A DNA stretch of 64,000 bases from Mucilaginibacter flavidus (GCF_024055575.1 NZ_JAMXOE010000012.1:124001-188000), one strand, 5' to 3'. Positions 15,702 through 24,459 are shown, counted from the stretch's first letter. Translations and numbers: made by a program. The notes: generated from the sequence alone by a model not told the origin.

Positions 15702-16433
15702 ATGAAACTCGTGATAAAAAAGATTCATACGCACTTTTACCGGTATAGTGTGGCGTTGTTTTTTTTGCTTGTTTGGCCAATTTTATATTTTTTATCGCGC
15801 AGGCAGAGCCGCTTTAAGCACATTAATGGCATAAGGAGGTTTATCATTTTTTGCAGCACCGTTATTTCGGGAATATTTTTTAATATCGATTATGAAACAA
15901 GTGTAGACTGGAAGCGCACGTATATTATTATTGGCAACCATACTTCGAACCTCGATGTGTCGGCTATAAACCTGGCGGCAAAAAATAATCATTGCTTCAT
16001 AGGTAAAGAAGAACTGCTGAGCAACCTGGTGCTGGGTTTCTTTTTCAGGACGATTGATATTACCGTTAACCGGGATAGTAAAATTTCATCCTTTCGGGCC
16101 TTTAAGACAGCCGCCGAAAGGATAAAGAATGGTGTAAGCGTTGTTATCTTCCCCGAAGCTACCATTCCTGACGATTATCCGACAACTTTATACCCGTTTA
16201 AAAATGGCGCGTTTCGCCTTGCTATTGAACTGAAAGTACCCATTATACCTATAACATCGCTTAATACCTGGAAAGTTTTGTGGGATACCGGCAGCGAATT
16301 TGGCAGCAGGCCGGGTATTTGTGATATATTTGTGCACAAAGCCATTGAAACGGCGCATTTAACCGTTGACGACGCCGACACGCTGCGGGATGAAGTACAT
16401 GAGATTATTAAACAGAAATTAGCAACAGCATGA
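15702..16433 (+). CDS. plsC: PlsC-family lysophospholipid acyltransferase (copy 2, altered EGT block)
   Basis: 243 residues, clear paralogue of the gene at 13210 over its whole length (MKLVIKKIHTHFYRYSVALF against MKLILKKVHVYLYVFSVALS). The HX4D motif NHTSNLD is kept, but the block that is FPEGKIS in copy 1 is FPEATIPDDYP here, losing the Gly of the EGT motif that helps bind glycerol-3-phosphate substrates. The change suggests a different acyl acceptor or lower activity; this is inference. Its stop overlaps the start of gatC (ATGA). Confidence 0.8.
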   Translation: MKLVIKKIHTHFYRYSVALFFLLVWPILYFLSRRQSRFKHINGIRRFIIFCSTVISGIFFNIDYETSVDWKRTYIIIGNHTSNLDVSAINLAAKNNHCFIGKEELLSNLVLGFFFRTIDITVNRDSKISSFRAFKTAAERIKNGVSVVIFPEATIPDDYPTTLYPFKNGAFRLAIELKVPIIPITSLNTWKVLWDTGSEFGSRPGICDIFVHKAIETAHLTVDDADTLRDEVHEIIKQKLATA

Positions 16434-16720
16434 CCATTGATAAAGAAACCGTTGATAAAATAGCACATCTTGCCCGCCTCGAACTTAGTGCCGGCGAAAC
16501 CGACGAGATGATAAAGGACATGAGCAAGATACTGGATTTTATGGCCAAGCTTAATGAAATTGATACATCGGGTGTTGAGCCGCTTGTTTATATGACGGAT
16601 GAGGTAAACGTGCTGCGTGAAGATGTGGTGAAGCAACAAATTACCCACGAGGAAGCTTTGTTGAATGCACCTAAGCATGATGATGACTATTTTTTGGTGG
16701 CAAAAGTGATAGAGAAGTAA
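16430..16720 (+). CDS. gatC: Aspartyl/glutamyl-tRNA amidotransferase subunit GatC
   Basis: Small scaffold subunit of GatCAB, which converts Glu-tRNA(Gln) or Asp-tRNA(Asn) to the amide form. 96 residues with the typical helix pair: TVDKIAHLARLELSAGETD, then MSKILDFMAKLNEIDTSGVEPL and the DEVNVLREDVV belt. It is translationally coupled to the acyltransferase (4-bp overlap). gatA and gatB are not in the window, as is often the case in this phylum. Confidence 0.95.
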   Translation: MTIDKETVDKIAHLARLELSAGETDEMIKDMSKILDFMAKLNEIDTSGVEPLVYMTDEVNVLREDVVKQQITHEEALLNAPKHDDDYFLVAKVIEK

Positions 16721-16864
16721 GTCCGAAGTCCGAAGTCCGAAAGTCCGAAAGACGCTGCGCTGCTTTGATAGACTGTTTATTTGATATTGACTTGCCGATC
16801 CCAACTTTTTTCTGTCTTTGCCGTCTTTTCGGACTTTACTGACTTTCCTGACTTTTCTGACTTC
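16721..16864. repeat. Inverted low-complexity repeat (AGTCCGAAAGTCC family)
   Basis: Four tandem AGTCCGA(A) units at 16721-16752 run into AAGACG; the right arm at about 16819-16864 has CGTCTTTTCGGACTTTACTG and more GACTTTCCTGACTTTTCTGA. Same phrase family as 28,137-28,260. Lies between gatC and the ABC ATPase. Confidence 0.75.
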
Positions 16865-16910
16865 AAACTGTAACAAAACCTACCTTACCATAGTCAAACA
16901 ACAAAAACAC

Positions 16911-17636
16911 ATGCAACCACTTATTAGTCTTACAGATATCGGGCGTAAATATGTTATTGGTACTGAGATAATTCATGCCTTAAAGTCTGTAACATTAACT
17001 ATTAATAAGGGGGAATTTGTTGCGTTGATGGGACCTTCCGGTTCAGGTAAGTCAACGCTGATGAATATATTAGGTTGTTTAGATACGCCCACCAAAGGCG
17101 AGTATATTTTAAATGGAATTAATGTTAGCCACATGACGGATAACGAACTGGCTGAAGTACGTAATACCGAGATCGGCTTTGTTTTCCAAACGTTTAACTT
17201 GCTGCCGCGTAACACCGCACTTGACAATGTGGCCCTGCCATTGGTTTATGCCGGCATTAATAAAGAAAACAGGCAGGCGCGCGCCAAAAAGAGCCTGGAA
17301 AACGTAGGACTTGGCAACCGTATGGATCATAAACCTAATGAGCTGTCGGGTGGCCAGCGCCAGCGTGTAGCTGTAGCCCGCGCATTAATTAACGATCCAT
17401 CCATTATACTGGCCGATGAGCCCACCGGTAACCTTGATACCAAAACATCTATTGAAATTATGGGGTTATTGGAAGATATACACGCCAAAGGCAATACTAT
17501 TATACTTGTTACGCACGAAGAAGACATTGCCATGCACGCCCACCGTATAGTGCGCATGCGCGATGGTTTGGTGGAAAATGATTACGCTAATCCGAATGTT
17601 ATTACTGTTGACAGGAGTAAGGTAGTGGCGGAGTAA
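16911..17636 (+). CDS. ABC transporter ATP-binding protein (MacB/LolD type)
   Basis: 241 residues. Walker A GPSGSGKST, Q-loop FVFQTFNLLPRNTALDNVALPL, signature LSGGQRQRVAVARAL, Walker B IILADEPTGNLD, H-loop THEED. The PRNTALDNVALPL stretch is typical of the MacB/LolD/FtsE subgroup that works with FtsX-like permeases on mechanotransmission or lipoprotein release. Start ATG 16911 chosen because the frame upstream is repeat DNA with no family match. No permease is adjacent; the closest candidate in the window is the MacB-like permease at 26890, about 9 kb away. Confidence 0.9.
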   Translation: MQPLISLTDIGRKYVIGTEIIHALKSVTLTINKGEFVALMGPSGSGKSTLMNILGCLDTPTKGEYILNGINVSHMTDNELAEVRNTEIGFVFQTFNLLPRNTALDNVALPLVYAGINKENRQARAKKSLENVGLGNRMDHKPNELSGGQRQRVAVARALINDPSIILADEPTGNLDTKTSIEIMGLLEDIHAKGNTIILVTHEEDIAMHAHRIVRMRDGLVENDYANPNVITVDRSKVVAE

Positions 17637-17640
17637 AGTG

Positions 17641-18258
17641 TTAGCAATTTGATGCCAGGCTTAATATTACATTGGCCTGTTCAACTACTTCGTCAACAAA
17701 TAAATCATTGTTCCCTACAATTAGCACGTTGTTTGCGGCTTCGATAACCATGTTTTCGCTTTTTATGTTCATTATGGCGTTCCTGAAGGTCCAGTTCATC
17801 GCCAACAGCGCCTTTTGTTCGTCATTGGTACAAACATAAAACTTATGATTAAATGGTTTATCATCCTCAAAATCGAGTTCAACATGATGTACGAGGCTGA
17901 TTATTCTGTCGGAAAAATTTTCGCGGCGGATAAGTATCCTGCCAAAATCTTTTTTCGATTTAATACAGCCATATACCCGGTAGTTGTAGTAATCATCTGC
18001 GTGGCCATCCCTTGTATAGTAAACCGTATGAACTTTAATAAAAACAAGGTAACAGGCATTGGCTGGATGGTTTAATTGCAGTATTCCGCCAATGGTTTTA
18101 TCAGGATGACAATTAAAAAGGTCGAAATCGCCTAATGACAATTCAACATCGTCGGGTACGGTTACCTTGAATTTTGCTGTAAGGGCGGCGTAAATCTCTT
18201 CTAGCGCCTGTAATTCTAAGCCGCTAATTTTGAGTGTTTCAAATGGTAACTTATGCAT
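17641..18258 (-). CDS. Uncharacterised protein, paralogue of the next gene
   Basis: 205 residues, no signal peptide or membrane segment. It shares a plan with the gene at 18293: an N-terminal helix, a central segment ending in an acidic strand, then DFGRILIRRENFSDRIISLV, HHVELDFEDD, KFYVCTNDEQKALL, FRNAIMNI and a late VLIVGNNDL. Both end in Asn/His-Cys. The VELDF...FYV..ND..KAL pattern faintly recalls DUF3137-like domains, which I hold with low confidence. Function unknown. It converges on the ABC ATPase with only 4 bp between stops. Confidence 0.65.
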   Translation of the reverse strand: MHKLPFETLKISGLELQALEEIYAALTAKFKVTVPDDVELSLGDFDLFNCHPDKTIGGILQLNHPANACYLVFIKVHTVYYTRDGHADDYYNYRVYGCIKSKKDFGRILIRRENFSDRIISLVHHVELDFEDDKPFNHKFYVCTNDEQKALLAMNWTFRNAIMNIKSENMVIEAANNVLIVGNNDLFVDEVVEQANVILSLASNC

Positions 18259-18292
18259 CAGTATTGGTGACTTGCTATTAAAGATAATCTCT

Positions 18293-18916
18293 TCAGCAAT
18301 GTGAACAAATGCGTGTTATAAATTCGGCCAGTTGGAGTGTTTTTTCGGCTGATATAGGTTCATGGTTACCTACGATAAGGGTATGTTCAACTATTTCAAT
18401 CAAAAAATGGTCGTGCCTGATATCCATAACCGCGTTACGGAATCTACGGTCGACACCTTTGAGCGCCTTTTCGCGGTCGTTAACCAGTACGTAAAATGTA
18501 TCGCTAAATGCTTTGTCTTCAGCAAAATCCAGTTCAACCGGGTGTGCCAGCTCAATAATTTTATCCGCCAGGGTCTCACGCCGTATCAGCATTCGGCCAA
18601 AGTCGGCTTTTAAAAATGCAAGAGCCCATATTTGATAGTCCTTGTGGCCGGACACCTTCCCTTGTCCCGGATGACGGGATTCGGTTTCAACAAAAAGAAT
18701 ATAACAATCGTTATTATTATCCTGTTTGATAACAAATGAATCACGGACGGTAATTTCAAGATAGTTTTTAAAAACTTCAAACAATTCCAGGTGGAAATCG
18801 ATTTCGCCGGTAGATTCTAAATTGAATTTTGATTTAAGAATAGTATACGACTTGTAATAACTTTCTATTTCTTCGTCGGTAAGTCCGTTGGTATCAAAAG
18901 GGTAGTTGTCCATCAC
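18293..18916 (-). CDS. Uncharacterised protein, tandem paralogue
   Basis: 207 residues, predicted cytoplasmic. It matches the downstream gene in the C-terminal two thirds: ADFGRMLIRRETLADKIIEL, HPVELDFAEDKAF, FYVLVNDREKAL, RRFRNAVMDI and TLIVGNHEP. The N-terminal thirds are more diverged. The pair is 34 bp apart and probably cotranscribed. A tandem duplication followed by divergence of the N-terminal part is the simplest reading. Low confidence in any named family. Confidence 0.65.
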   Translation of the reverse strand: MMDNYPFDTNGLTDEEIESYYKSYTILKSKFNLESTGEIDFHLELFEVFKNYLEITVRDSFVIKQDNNNDCYILFVETESRHPGQGKVSGHKDYQIWALAFLKADFGRMLIRRETLADKIIELAHPVELDFAEDKAFSDTFYVLVNDREKALKGVDRRFRNAVMDIRHDHFLIEIVEHTLIVGNHEPISAEKTLQLAEFITRICSHC

Positions 18917-19099
18917 TTAATTAAAACGCCAAATTAACTTGTTTTATTTATTAGTAAATATAAAATTTCATTTTTGAGTATTAAGCTCATCTCGAGTACA
19001 TTGTTCCTGATTGATGAAATAATAATTTCAAGTATTAAGGAGGTGAAAAATAAATTTTGAATTAGTTAAATAAATTAGTAAAAGTATTGCTGAAATAAA

Positions 19100-19107
19100 T
19101 ATTTTTG
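19100..19107 (+). promoter_or_regulatory. -7 box TATTTTTG before the M48 protease gene
   Basis: Exact TAnnTTTG match ending 7 bases before ATG 19115; the TTG at 19087 is too close to be the -33. Another case of a box almost touching the start codon. Confidence 0.4.
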
Positions 19108-19114
19108 TTGGTAA

Positions 19115-20467
19115 ATGAAAAATATACAATCCAGGTATTTTTCATCATTAATGCGGAAAGAAAACCTTAACTATTACAATTTTTACCTTTTTATATTTTT
19201 TATAACAATTGCGCCTGCAACTGTTTGTGGTCAGTATGAGTATAAAAATGTCGACAGCTATAAATCATTCCTGCAAAAAAATACGGTTCAAAATACTCTG
19301 CAATTAGATAAAAAAATACAAAAGCAGTACAGTAATATTATCGACGAAAAGAATAACGAACTGATTGAACGGTTAAAATCAAAGGATTTTCTGTTCGATA
19401 CCGTAGCCTATCCTTACCTGAATTCGATATTTAACCATGTACTGTTATCCAATTCGCTGGATAAAAACCGGTTTCATTTTTTTATCGACCGGACTTTTGA
19501 TGTAAACGCTTATAGTTTTGAAGATGGCACGGTTGTGTGTAACCTGGGCTTGTTGGGCGGGATGGAAAACGAAAGCCAACTGGCAATGGTTTTTTGCCAC
19601 GAGATTGGGCACTACTTGCTTATGCACAGTAATAAATCAATAATTAGTCAGCTTAATAAATATAATTCGCACGAGTTTTTAACCCAGATAAAGCAAATAA
19701 AGAAACAGGAGTATAATACCAAAAAGCAGCTGGAGGATTTATTGCTTACAGATGTTTTTGACAGGAGCAGGCACAGTCGCGGACAGGAAAAAGCTGCCGA
19801 CTCACTCGGTATGATATTGTTCAGCTATACAAACTATGGTGCTAAAACTGTGCCCGCTATTTTTGATTATCTCAATTCGGCCGAAGGGCTGCTGAATGCT
19901 ATTACAATCCAATCTTTTCTTGGTAAGGAAAAAATTACGATAGATGATTTTTCGGTCGCTGCCCCCTCAAAAAGGATGCACTTCGGTACTACTGAGAAAA
20001 AGGAAATAATTGATTCCCTGAAAACCCACCCCGATTGCGATAAGCGAAAGCTACAAATGCAAAGCTTTTTCGGGCTGAACCCTAAGCCAGGTGTTGATTT
20101 TATTACCGGGAGCAAACAGGACCTGGAGAAAATAAAAAAATACGCACTTTTTGAAGAAGCCAAATATTCGAAGGACAAAGGCAACCTGGGCCTTTACCTG
20201 TACCAGCTTATTCAAATAGACGCGATGTTTCCTGCAGACAAGTACACTAAAAGCTGGATTTACAACACACTAACATCGTTATACACGCATCATAAAGCGC
20301 ATACTTTTCATGAGGTGGTAAATGCTGTGTATATCCCGAAGAATGATAAAGACCAATATGCTACGCTTTTAAAATTATTGGATAACCTGAGCCTGGAAAA
20401 ATTAGACGAAATCATCAACGCGTATTACGCAAATAATAATTCATTTATCACAATTACTAAAAATTAA
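19115..20467 (+). CDS. Secreted M48-family metalloprotease
   Basis: 450 residues. An N-terminal hydrophobic segment after a polar lead (about residues 21-40) reads as a signal peptide ending near VCGQYEYK. The zinc motif HEIGHYLLMH begins at about residue 162, and the third zinc ligand is probably the Glu in RGQEKAADSLGMIL, the usual M48 E-x3-D helix. The C-terminal 150 residues are helical and unassigned. It could act in periplasmic quality control like BepA. The next gene follows after 18 bp, so the two probably form one operon. Confidence 0.85.
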   Translation: MKNIQSRYFSSLMRKENLNYYNFYLFIFFITIAPATVCGQYEYKNVDSYKSFLQKNTVQNTLQLDKKIQKQYSNIIDEKNNELIERLKSKDFLFDTVAYPYLNSIFNHVLLSNSLDKNRFHFFIDRTFDVNAYSFEDGTVVCNLGLLGGMENESQLAMVFCHEIGHYLLMHSNKSIISQLNKYNSHEFLTQIKQIKKQEYNTKKQLEDLLLTDVFDRSRHSRGQEKAADSLGMILFSYTNYGAKTVPAIFDYLNSAEGLLNAITIQSFLGKEKITIDDFSVAAPSKRMHFGTTEKKEIIDSLKTHPDCDKRKLQMQSFFGLNPKPGVDFITGSKQDLEKIKKYALFEEAKYSKDKGNLGLYLYQLIQIDAMFPADKYTKSWIYNTLTSLYTHHKAHTFHEVVNAVYIPKNDKDQYATLLKLLDNLSLEKLDEIINAYYANNNSFITITKN

Positions 20468-20485
20468 CAAATCCCTAATTAAATC

Positions 20486-22027
20486 ATGAAGTTTAAACTA
20501 TTACTAATCATTTTCCTGGCCATTTCTGCCACGCAAAGCTTCGCGCAAAATGCTGTGAAGGCTTTTAGCGACGTGAAAAATGTTACCGTCCGCAACGTCG
20601 GAATTATTAAAAAAAATAACATCGTAAAGGGGTATTTTACTTTTTACGAGTACGACAAGGCCGACAAAAAGAATCTTATTTACAAACTGAACCTGGTTGA
20701 CGAAAACTTGAACGACCTGGGCACGAAAGAAATTACCGGCCCCAAAGACTGGGAACTGGTAAGCAGCGGCTTTGATGGCAATAACTTTTGTTTTAAATTT
20801 TACGATGATAAAAAACGCACATTCGAACTAAAAGTATATAACCAGGATGGTGTAGAAGTGGCCTCAAACCCGTTGAAAATAAATTATAAGCCATCGAGTA
20901 ATTCGAAGTACGAGATGTACCAGCAAATGACAAGCCCGGAGCTAAATATTGTTGAAAACAACGGCTTTGTTGACTATACTTTTAATGACCCTAATGATGC
21001 ATTTATCATCAGTTATGTCAATGGCGGTTCGAAAAATACCTGGCAACAAACTTATCAGCCTGAGGGTAAATCGAAAGTTATGCTGCCAACATTTTTGAAC
21101 GGGAACGATGAAGTGATTTTAACAGCCGTGACCCGTATTGAAAAAGGTATGTATAATACCAAAACACAGCATACCGTATTGGCAAGCAGTGCAAAAACGG
21201 GCGCCCAGCTGTTTGAGGTATCAACAGAAATTGATGATAACCATGTAGTACCGATTAACGCAATTTTTGAAAATGGAAATATTGTAGTGATTGGATTAAA
21301 CTATAAGTCGACCAAAACTCTTACTTCCCCGCCGGATGGCATGGCTTTTCTGATATTTGATAAAAATGGCAAGCTAGTTAAAAGTAATTTTAAAACATTT
21401 GAGGAAACTTTAGGTAAGTTTTTGCCAATGGAGGATCACAAGTTAAAAGACGGCTATTACCTGTACATACATGACATGGTGCGGACGCGTAAAAACACCA
21501 ACCTAGTTGTAGCCGAAAAGTTTAAAAAGGCTGTCGATGCAGGCGGGCTAGCACTATCATTATTCAGCAATAAAGCCGGTCCGATAAAATTGCAACTTGA
21601 AAATATGGTAGTTATGGAATACGATTTGGACGGCAACCTGTTGCAGGCCAAAGAAATACCAAAAGCTAAAGGGAGCACTGGTGTATTCCCATCCTACACA
21701 GGCTTTCTGACGCCGTACCTCTTGGCGACGGTAGCTGATATATTTGGCTGGATGGACTATATGTACACCGTTAAGAGCGATGACAATGGCGATATAACCT
21801 TTAGCTTTGTTGATTATGACAGGCTTGACGCCGGCGCCAAAAAAACCGAAAATTTTGGACAGATAAAATACCACGATGGTAAAATAACTGTCGACAAAAT
21901 TCCTGTTAAAAACGAGAAAGCAACTTTTTCGCGTTTAATGAGAGCCAGCACAAATCATGTGTTGCAGGTAAACTATTTTAAAAAGGAAAAGAAACTTACC
22001 ATGGATATGATTAAGCTGAACAACTAA
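20486..22027 (+). CDS. Large secreted protein of unknown function (DUF6770-like)
   Basis: 513 residues with a clear signal peptide (MKFKLLLIIFLAISATQSFAQ). The rest is a succession of beta strands with blade-like spacing (KGYFTFYEYD, YKLNLVDENLNDLG, FELKVYNQDGVEV, VILTAVTRIEKG), which suggests a propeller or repeat beta structure. I believe it belongs to a Bacteroidota family listed as DUF6770, but that is from memory of the N-terminus. No catalytic motif seen. It follows the protease closely and ends in a strong terminator, so it may be a partner or substrate of the protease. Confidence 0.6.
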   Translation: MKFKLLLIIFLAISATQSFAQNAVKAFSDVKNVTVRNVGIIKKNNIVKGYFTFYEYDKADKKNLIYKLNLVDENLNDLGTKEITGPKDWELVSSGFDGNNFCFKFYDDKKRTFELKVYNQDGVEVASNPLKINYKPSSNSKYEMYQQMTSPELNIVENNGFVDYTFNDPNDAFIISYVNGGSKNTWQQTYQPEGKSKVMLPTFLNGNDEVILTAVTRIEKGMYNTKTQHTVLASSAKTGAQLFEVSTEIDDNHVVPINAIFENGNIVVIGLNYKSTKTLTSPPDGMAFLIFDKNGKLVKSNFKTFEETLGKFLPMEDHKLKDGYYLYIHDMVRTRKNTNLVVAEKFKKAVDAGGLALSLFSNKAGPIKLQLENMVVMEYDLDGNLLQAKEIPKAKGSTGVFPSYTGFLTPYLLATVADIFGWMDYMYTVKSDDNGDITFSFVDYDRLDAGAKKTENFGQIKYHDGKITVDKIPVKNEKATFSRLMRASTNHVLQVNYFKKEKKLTMDMIKLNN

Positions 22028-22036
22028 ATGTTTAGC

Positions 22037-22087
22037 AAAAAAGCCCGATATGGCAAACTGCATTTTAGTTTGCCATATCGGGCTTTT
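22037..22087 (+). terminator. Rho-independent terminator after the protease operon
   Basis: A perfect stem of about 21 bp (AAAAGCCCGATATGGCAAAC and its complement) with a short loop, followed by T-rich sequence. It starts 10 bp after the stop at 22027. Confidence 0.95.
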
Positions 22088-22145
22088 TGTAATGGACGCG
22101 TGTAGCTGATTTCGCTGGCTCCATTTTATTTGAAACAGCCTAAAC

Positions 22146-23129
22146 TCAAAATGCCTTCATCTTCCCGCATGAGCAGGCGCAATTGGTGTCATCAACTCCA
22201 AAACTCTTCAAAAAATGTTGGTAAAACCCTATCCGGTCGTTCATGCTGAATATGTTTTCGCCTTTGTTGCATTCAATTTCGCCGTTTATAATATTGATCG
22301 TCATGCCAAAACCAGGGACGCGGTTTGCCGCCTTATCAGCTGCATTTGGCTGCCATTTGCCAATCATCACATCATGTGCCGCTGGCCTGGCGGGTTGCGT
22401 TGTCATCCAAAAATAAATAGCCGTTTTAAAAGCGGTCACCGCATCGGTTTCTACCTGCTCGGGGTTGTTTAATAATATTTTTTTATCGCCAAAAATACAG
22501 TCAGATGCATAGCCGTAGTTGCCATTGTAGCTGATTTGCAAAGGCCCGCGGCCGTAGTATTTTTTACCGGCAACGGCAGGGTAGGTGTCGTTTTCCGAAA
22601 TATAAGGTAATGATGTGTTGTTTTCGTGTATAAACATCAACCCGTCTGTGTAAGTTCCATTTTCGCCATGACGGGTTTCGTGGGCTATGTTTGCAAAAAA
22701 GGCAGCCAGCTCTTTTTTGTTGGTTTGCAGGTCTTTTTCGGCGCAAAAGTCTCCGTAATTAATGGTGTAGCTGCTGTCGGGTTTCTTTTTTGCCCAATCT
22801 TCATTCCAGTCGGGGTCCTGCCGCACTACATCAGCTTTGCCAGTGGCCTTATCGGTACGCACAATCTGGTAAACAGATACAGCGCGCCGGGTTATTTTTA
22901 CCGATATGTTGCCCATTTCTTTTATAGCCCTGGCAAATGCCGCATAGGTGTAAAACTTATCACGCATCGCGAATAAGGCATTAAACTGCGCTTCGTTTAA
23001 AAAGCTGGTTACTGCGGGTTTGGGTTGCTCAACAGCTTTTTGGGGGCTTGCCGGTCCGGCGCATTTCACGTTTGATAATATTGTTGCGGCAAATAATAAA
23101 ATGGTTACAATAAGCAGGGGCTTTTTCAC
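22146..23129 (-). CDS. GH19 chitinase-like exported enzyme
   Basis: 327 residues with an N-terminal signal peptide. The GH19 catalytic region holds the acid motif FFANIAHETRHG (first catalytic Glu, about residue 150) and the YYGRGPLQISYNGNYG motif (second Glu position filled as in class I/II chitinases by the loop before it, with the conserved Q-I-S-Y-N). C-terminus has GFGMTINIINGEIECN, another GH19 block, and a Cys-rich end. It could cut chitin or act as a lysozyme-like muramidase. Family placement is firm; the substrate is not. Confidence 0.88.
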   Translation of the reverse strand: MKKPLLIVTILLFAATILSNVKCAGPASPQKAVEQPKPAVTSFLNEAQFNALFAMRDKFYTYAAFARAIKEMGNISVKITRRAVSVYQIVRTDKATGKADVVRQDPDWNEDWAKKKPDSSYTINYGDFCAEKDLQTNKKELAAFFANIAHETRHGENGTYTDGLMFIHENNTSLPYISENDTYPAVAGKKYYGRGPLQISYNGNYGYASDCIFGDKKILLNNPEQVETDAVTAFKTAIYFWMTTQPARPAAHDVMIGKWQPNAADKAANRVPGFGMTINIINGEIECNKGENIFSMNDRIGFYQHFLKSFGVDDTNCACSCGKMKAF

Positions 23130-23326
23130 GATAGTATGTTTTAATTATAAATGCAGCGGCTATTGGGCCGCTGGTTTTGTCAAAATTGACAATAAAATTT
23201 ATATAACGCCTAAAACCGCATAGTGTTTCTCTAAAAAGCCATGGAAAAATTTTAGATTGAAATGAGATGGCATCCCGATTCAAAATCCTAAATTCGGCAT
23301 CCAACATTAGAAATTCGAAATTTCAC

Positions 23327-23875
23327 ATGAAGATTTATACAAAAACCGGCGACAAAGGCCTTACCTCGTTAATCGGTGGTACGCGTGTTGCCAAACATCA
23401 TATCCGCATTGAAAGTTATGGAACTGTTGACGAACTCAACTCATACATTGGTTTAATAAGCGACCAGGATATTTCTGTTCATGATAAACAAGTGCTAAAA
23501 CAAATACAGGATAGGTTGTTTACTATAGGCTCGTCGCTTGCTGCCGATCCTGAAAAATCAAGGATGGTAATACCCGATCTTAATATGACGGACGTTGAAT
23601 TACTTGAGAACGAAATGGACGTAATGAATGAACAACTGCCGGAATTAAGGCATTTTATTTTACCGGGGGGCAGCAACGCGATATCATATTGCCATATTGC
23701 CCGCTGCGTATGTCGCCGGGCCGAGCGAATTACTGTGCATCTTGCTGAAGAAAGCACTGTTGATGAAAAGGTGACCATTTATTTAAATCGCCTGAGTGAC
23801 TATTTATTTACGCTCGCCCGCAAGATAGGCCATGAAAACAATATACCTGAGAATAAATGGATGCCAAGGGGTTAA
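23327..23875 (+). CDS. Corrinoid (cob(I)alamin) adenosyltransferase, PduO type
   Basis: Transfers the adenosyl group from ATP to cob(I)alamin to make adenosylcobalamin. 182 residues from ATG 23327: KIYTKTGDKGLTSLIGGTRV is the PduO ATP-binding loop, then SYGTVDELNSYIG, LPGGSNAISYCHIARCVCRRAER and the C-terminal LSDYLFTLARKIG helix. Start chosen because the frame further upstream (from 23267) is repeat-like DNA with no homology to the family. Cofactor use implies B12-dependent enzymes elsewhere in the genome. Confidence 0.93.
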   Translation: MKIYTKTGDKGLTSLIGGTRVAKHHIRIESYGTVDELNSYIGLISDQDISVHDKQVLKQIQDRLFTIGSSLAADPEKSRMVIPDLNMTDVELLENEMDVMNEQLPELRHFILPGGSNAISYCHIARCVCRRAERITVHLAEESTVDEKVTIYLNRLSDYLFTLARKIGHENNIPENKWMPRG

Positions 23876-24033
23876 TAGTTAATAGTTCATAGTTCATAGT
23901 AGTTGCGATGTGCAAATTAGTGGCAGTAGCAGTGTTTAGTAGCAGTTGTTAATATTTGATTTCAACTGTGTTTATTGTCGCTAAAAGGTCTTTTTTACCA
24001 TGAACTATGAATCATTATCCATGAACCACGACT
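23876..24033. repeat. Inverted low-complexity repeat (GTTCATAGTTCATGG family)
   Basis: Left arm of tandem TTAATAGTTCATAG units begins immediately after the stop of the adenosyltransferase; the right arm (from about 23998) has ACCATGAACTATGAATCATT and CCATGAACCACGAC. Spacer about 85 bp. The arms are imperfectly complementary. Confidence 0.75.
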
Positions 24034-24047
24034 AAATGAAAAAAAAT

Positions 24048-24080
24048 ATTGATAATCAAATAAAAAATATTATACTTTTG
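24048..24080 (+). promoter_or_regulatory. Promoter of the DUF2795-like gene
   Basis: -7 box TACTTTTG at 24073-24080 with a TTG at 24049-24051 about 21 bases upstream, the spacing expected of the Bacteroidota sigma factor. The leader to ATG 24121 would be about 35 nt. Confidence 0.6.
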
Positions 24081-24120
24081 CGAAAATGTTAATTTACCGA
24101 TAAAATAAATTATATAGAAT

Positions 24121-24342
24121 ATGTATTGGACACTAGAACTGGCATCACACCTTGAAGATGCACCCTGGCCTGCAACAAAAGATGAATTGATTGACTATGC
24201 CATCCGTTCCGGAGCGCCTGTTGAGGTTATTGAAAACTTACAGGCATTAGAGGATGATGGTGAGCCGTACGAAAATATTGAAGAGATATGGCCTGATTAC
24301 CCTACAAAAGATGACTTCTTTTTTAATGAAGACGAGTACTAA
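24121..24342 (+). CDS. DUF2795-family small acidic protein
   Basis: 73 residues, very acidic. MYWTLELASHLEDAPWPATK and DYAIRSGAPVEVIENLQALED are the typical DUF2795 helix-turn-helix-like segments, in which P-x-T-K-x-E-L is conserved. The C-terminal part (DDGEPYENIEEIWPDYPTKD) is a conserved tail in Bacteroidota members. Cytoplasmic; function unknown. It has its own promoter and terminator, so it is a monocistronic unit. Confidence 0.85.
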   Translation: MYWTLELASHLEDAPWPATKDELIDYAIRSGAPVEVIENLQALEDDGEPYENIEEIWPDYPTKDDFFFNEDEY

Positions 24343-24360
24343 AACGCTTGTAACCTATAA

Positions 24361-24387
24361 AAAACCCTGCTAAACAGGGTTTTTTTA
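24361..24387 (+). terminator. Rho-independent terminator after the DUF2795-like gene
   Basis: Stem AAAACCCTG / CAGGGTTTT with a CTAAA loop, followed by a run of T. Confidence 0.9.
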
Positions 24388-24459
24388 TTTGTACTCTTTT
24401 TTGGAATGGGTTTTGGTATTGATGAGCGGTAACATTTATCAACTAAAACTTTACAAAAA

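Noticed and set aside
16175..16876. Minus-strand 233-residue frame
   Set aside because: It lies opposite plsC copy 2 and gatC, which have clear family motifs, and its own sequence is low-complexity with no homology signs.
19034..19046. AAGGAGGTGA, a perfect Shine-Dalgarno-like sequence
   Set aside because: The only nearby start gives a few codons before a stop, and the real gene starts about 75 bp later. Probably chance.
23267..23326. N-terminal extension of the corrinoid adenosyltransferase
   Set aside because: The region is AATTCGAAATT-type repeat DNA, and the family starts at MKIYTKTGDKG (ATG 23327).
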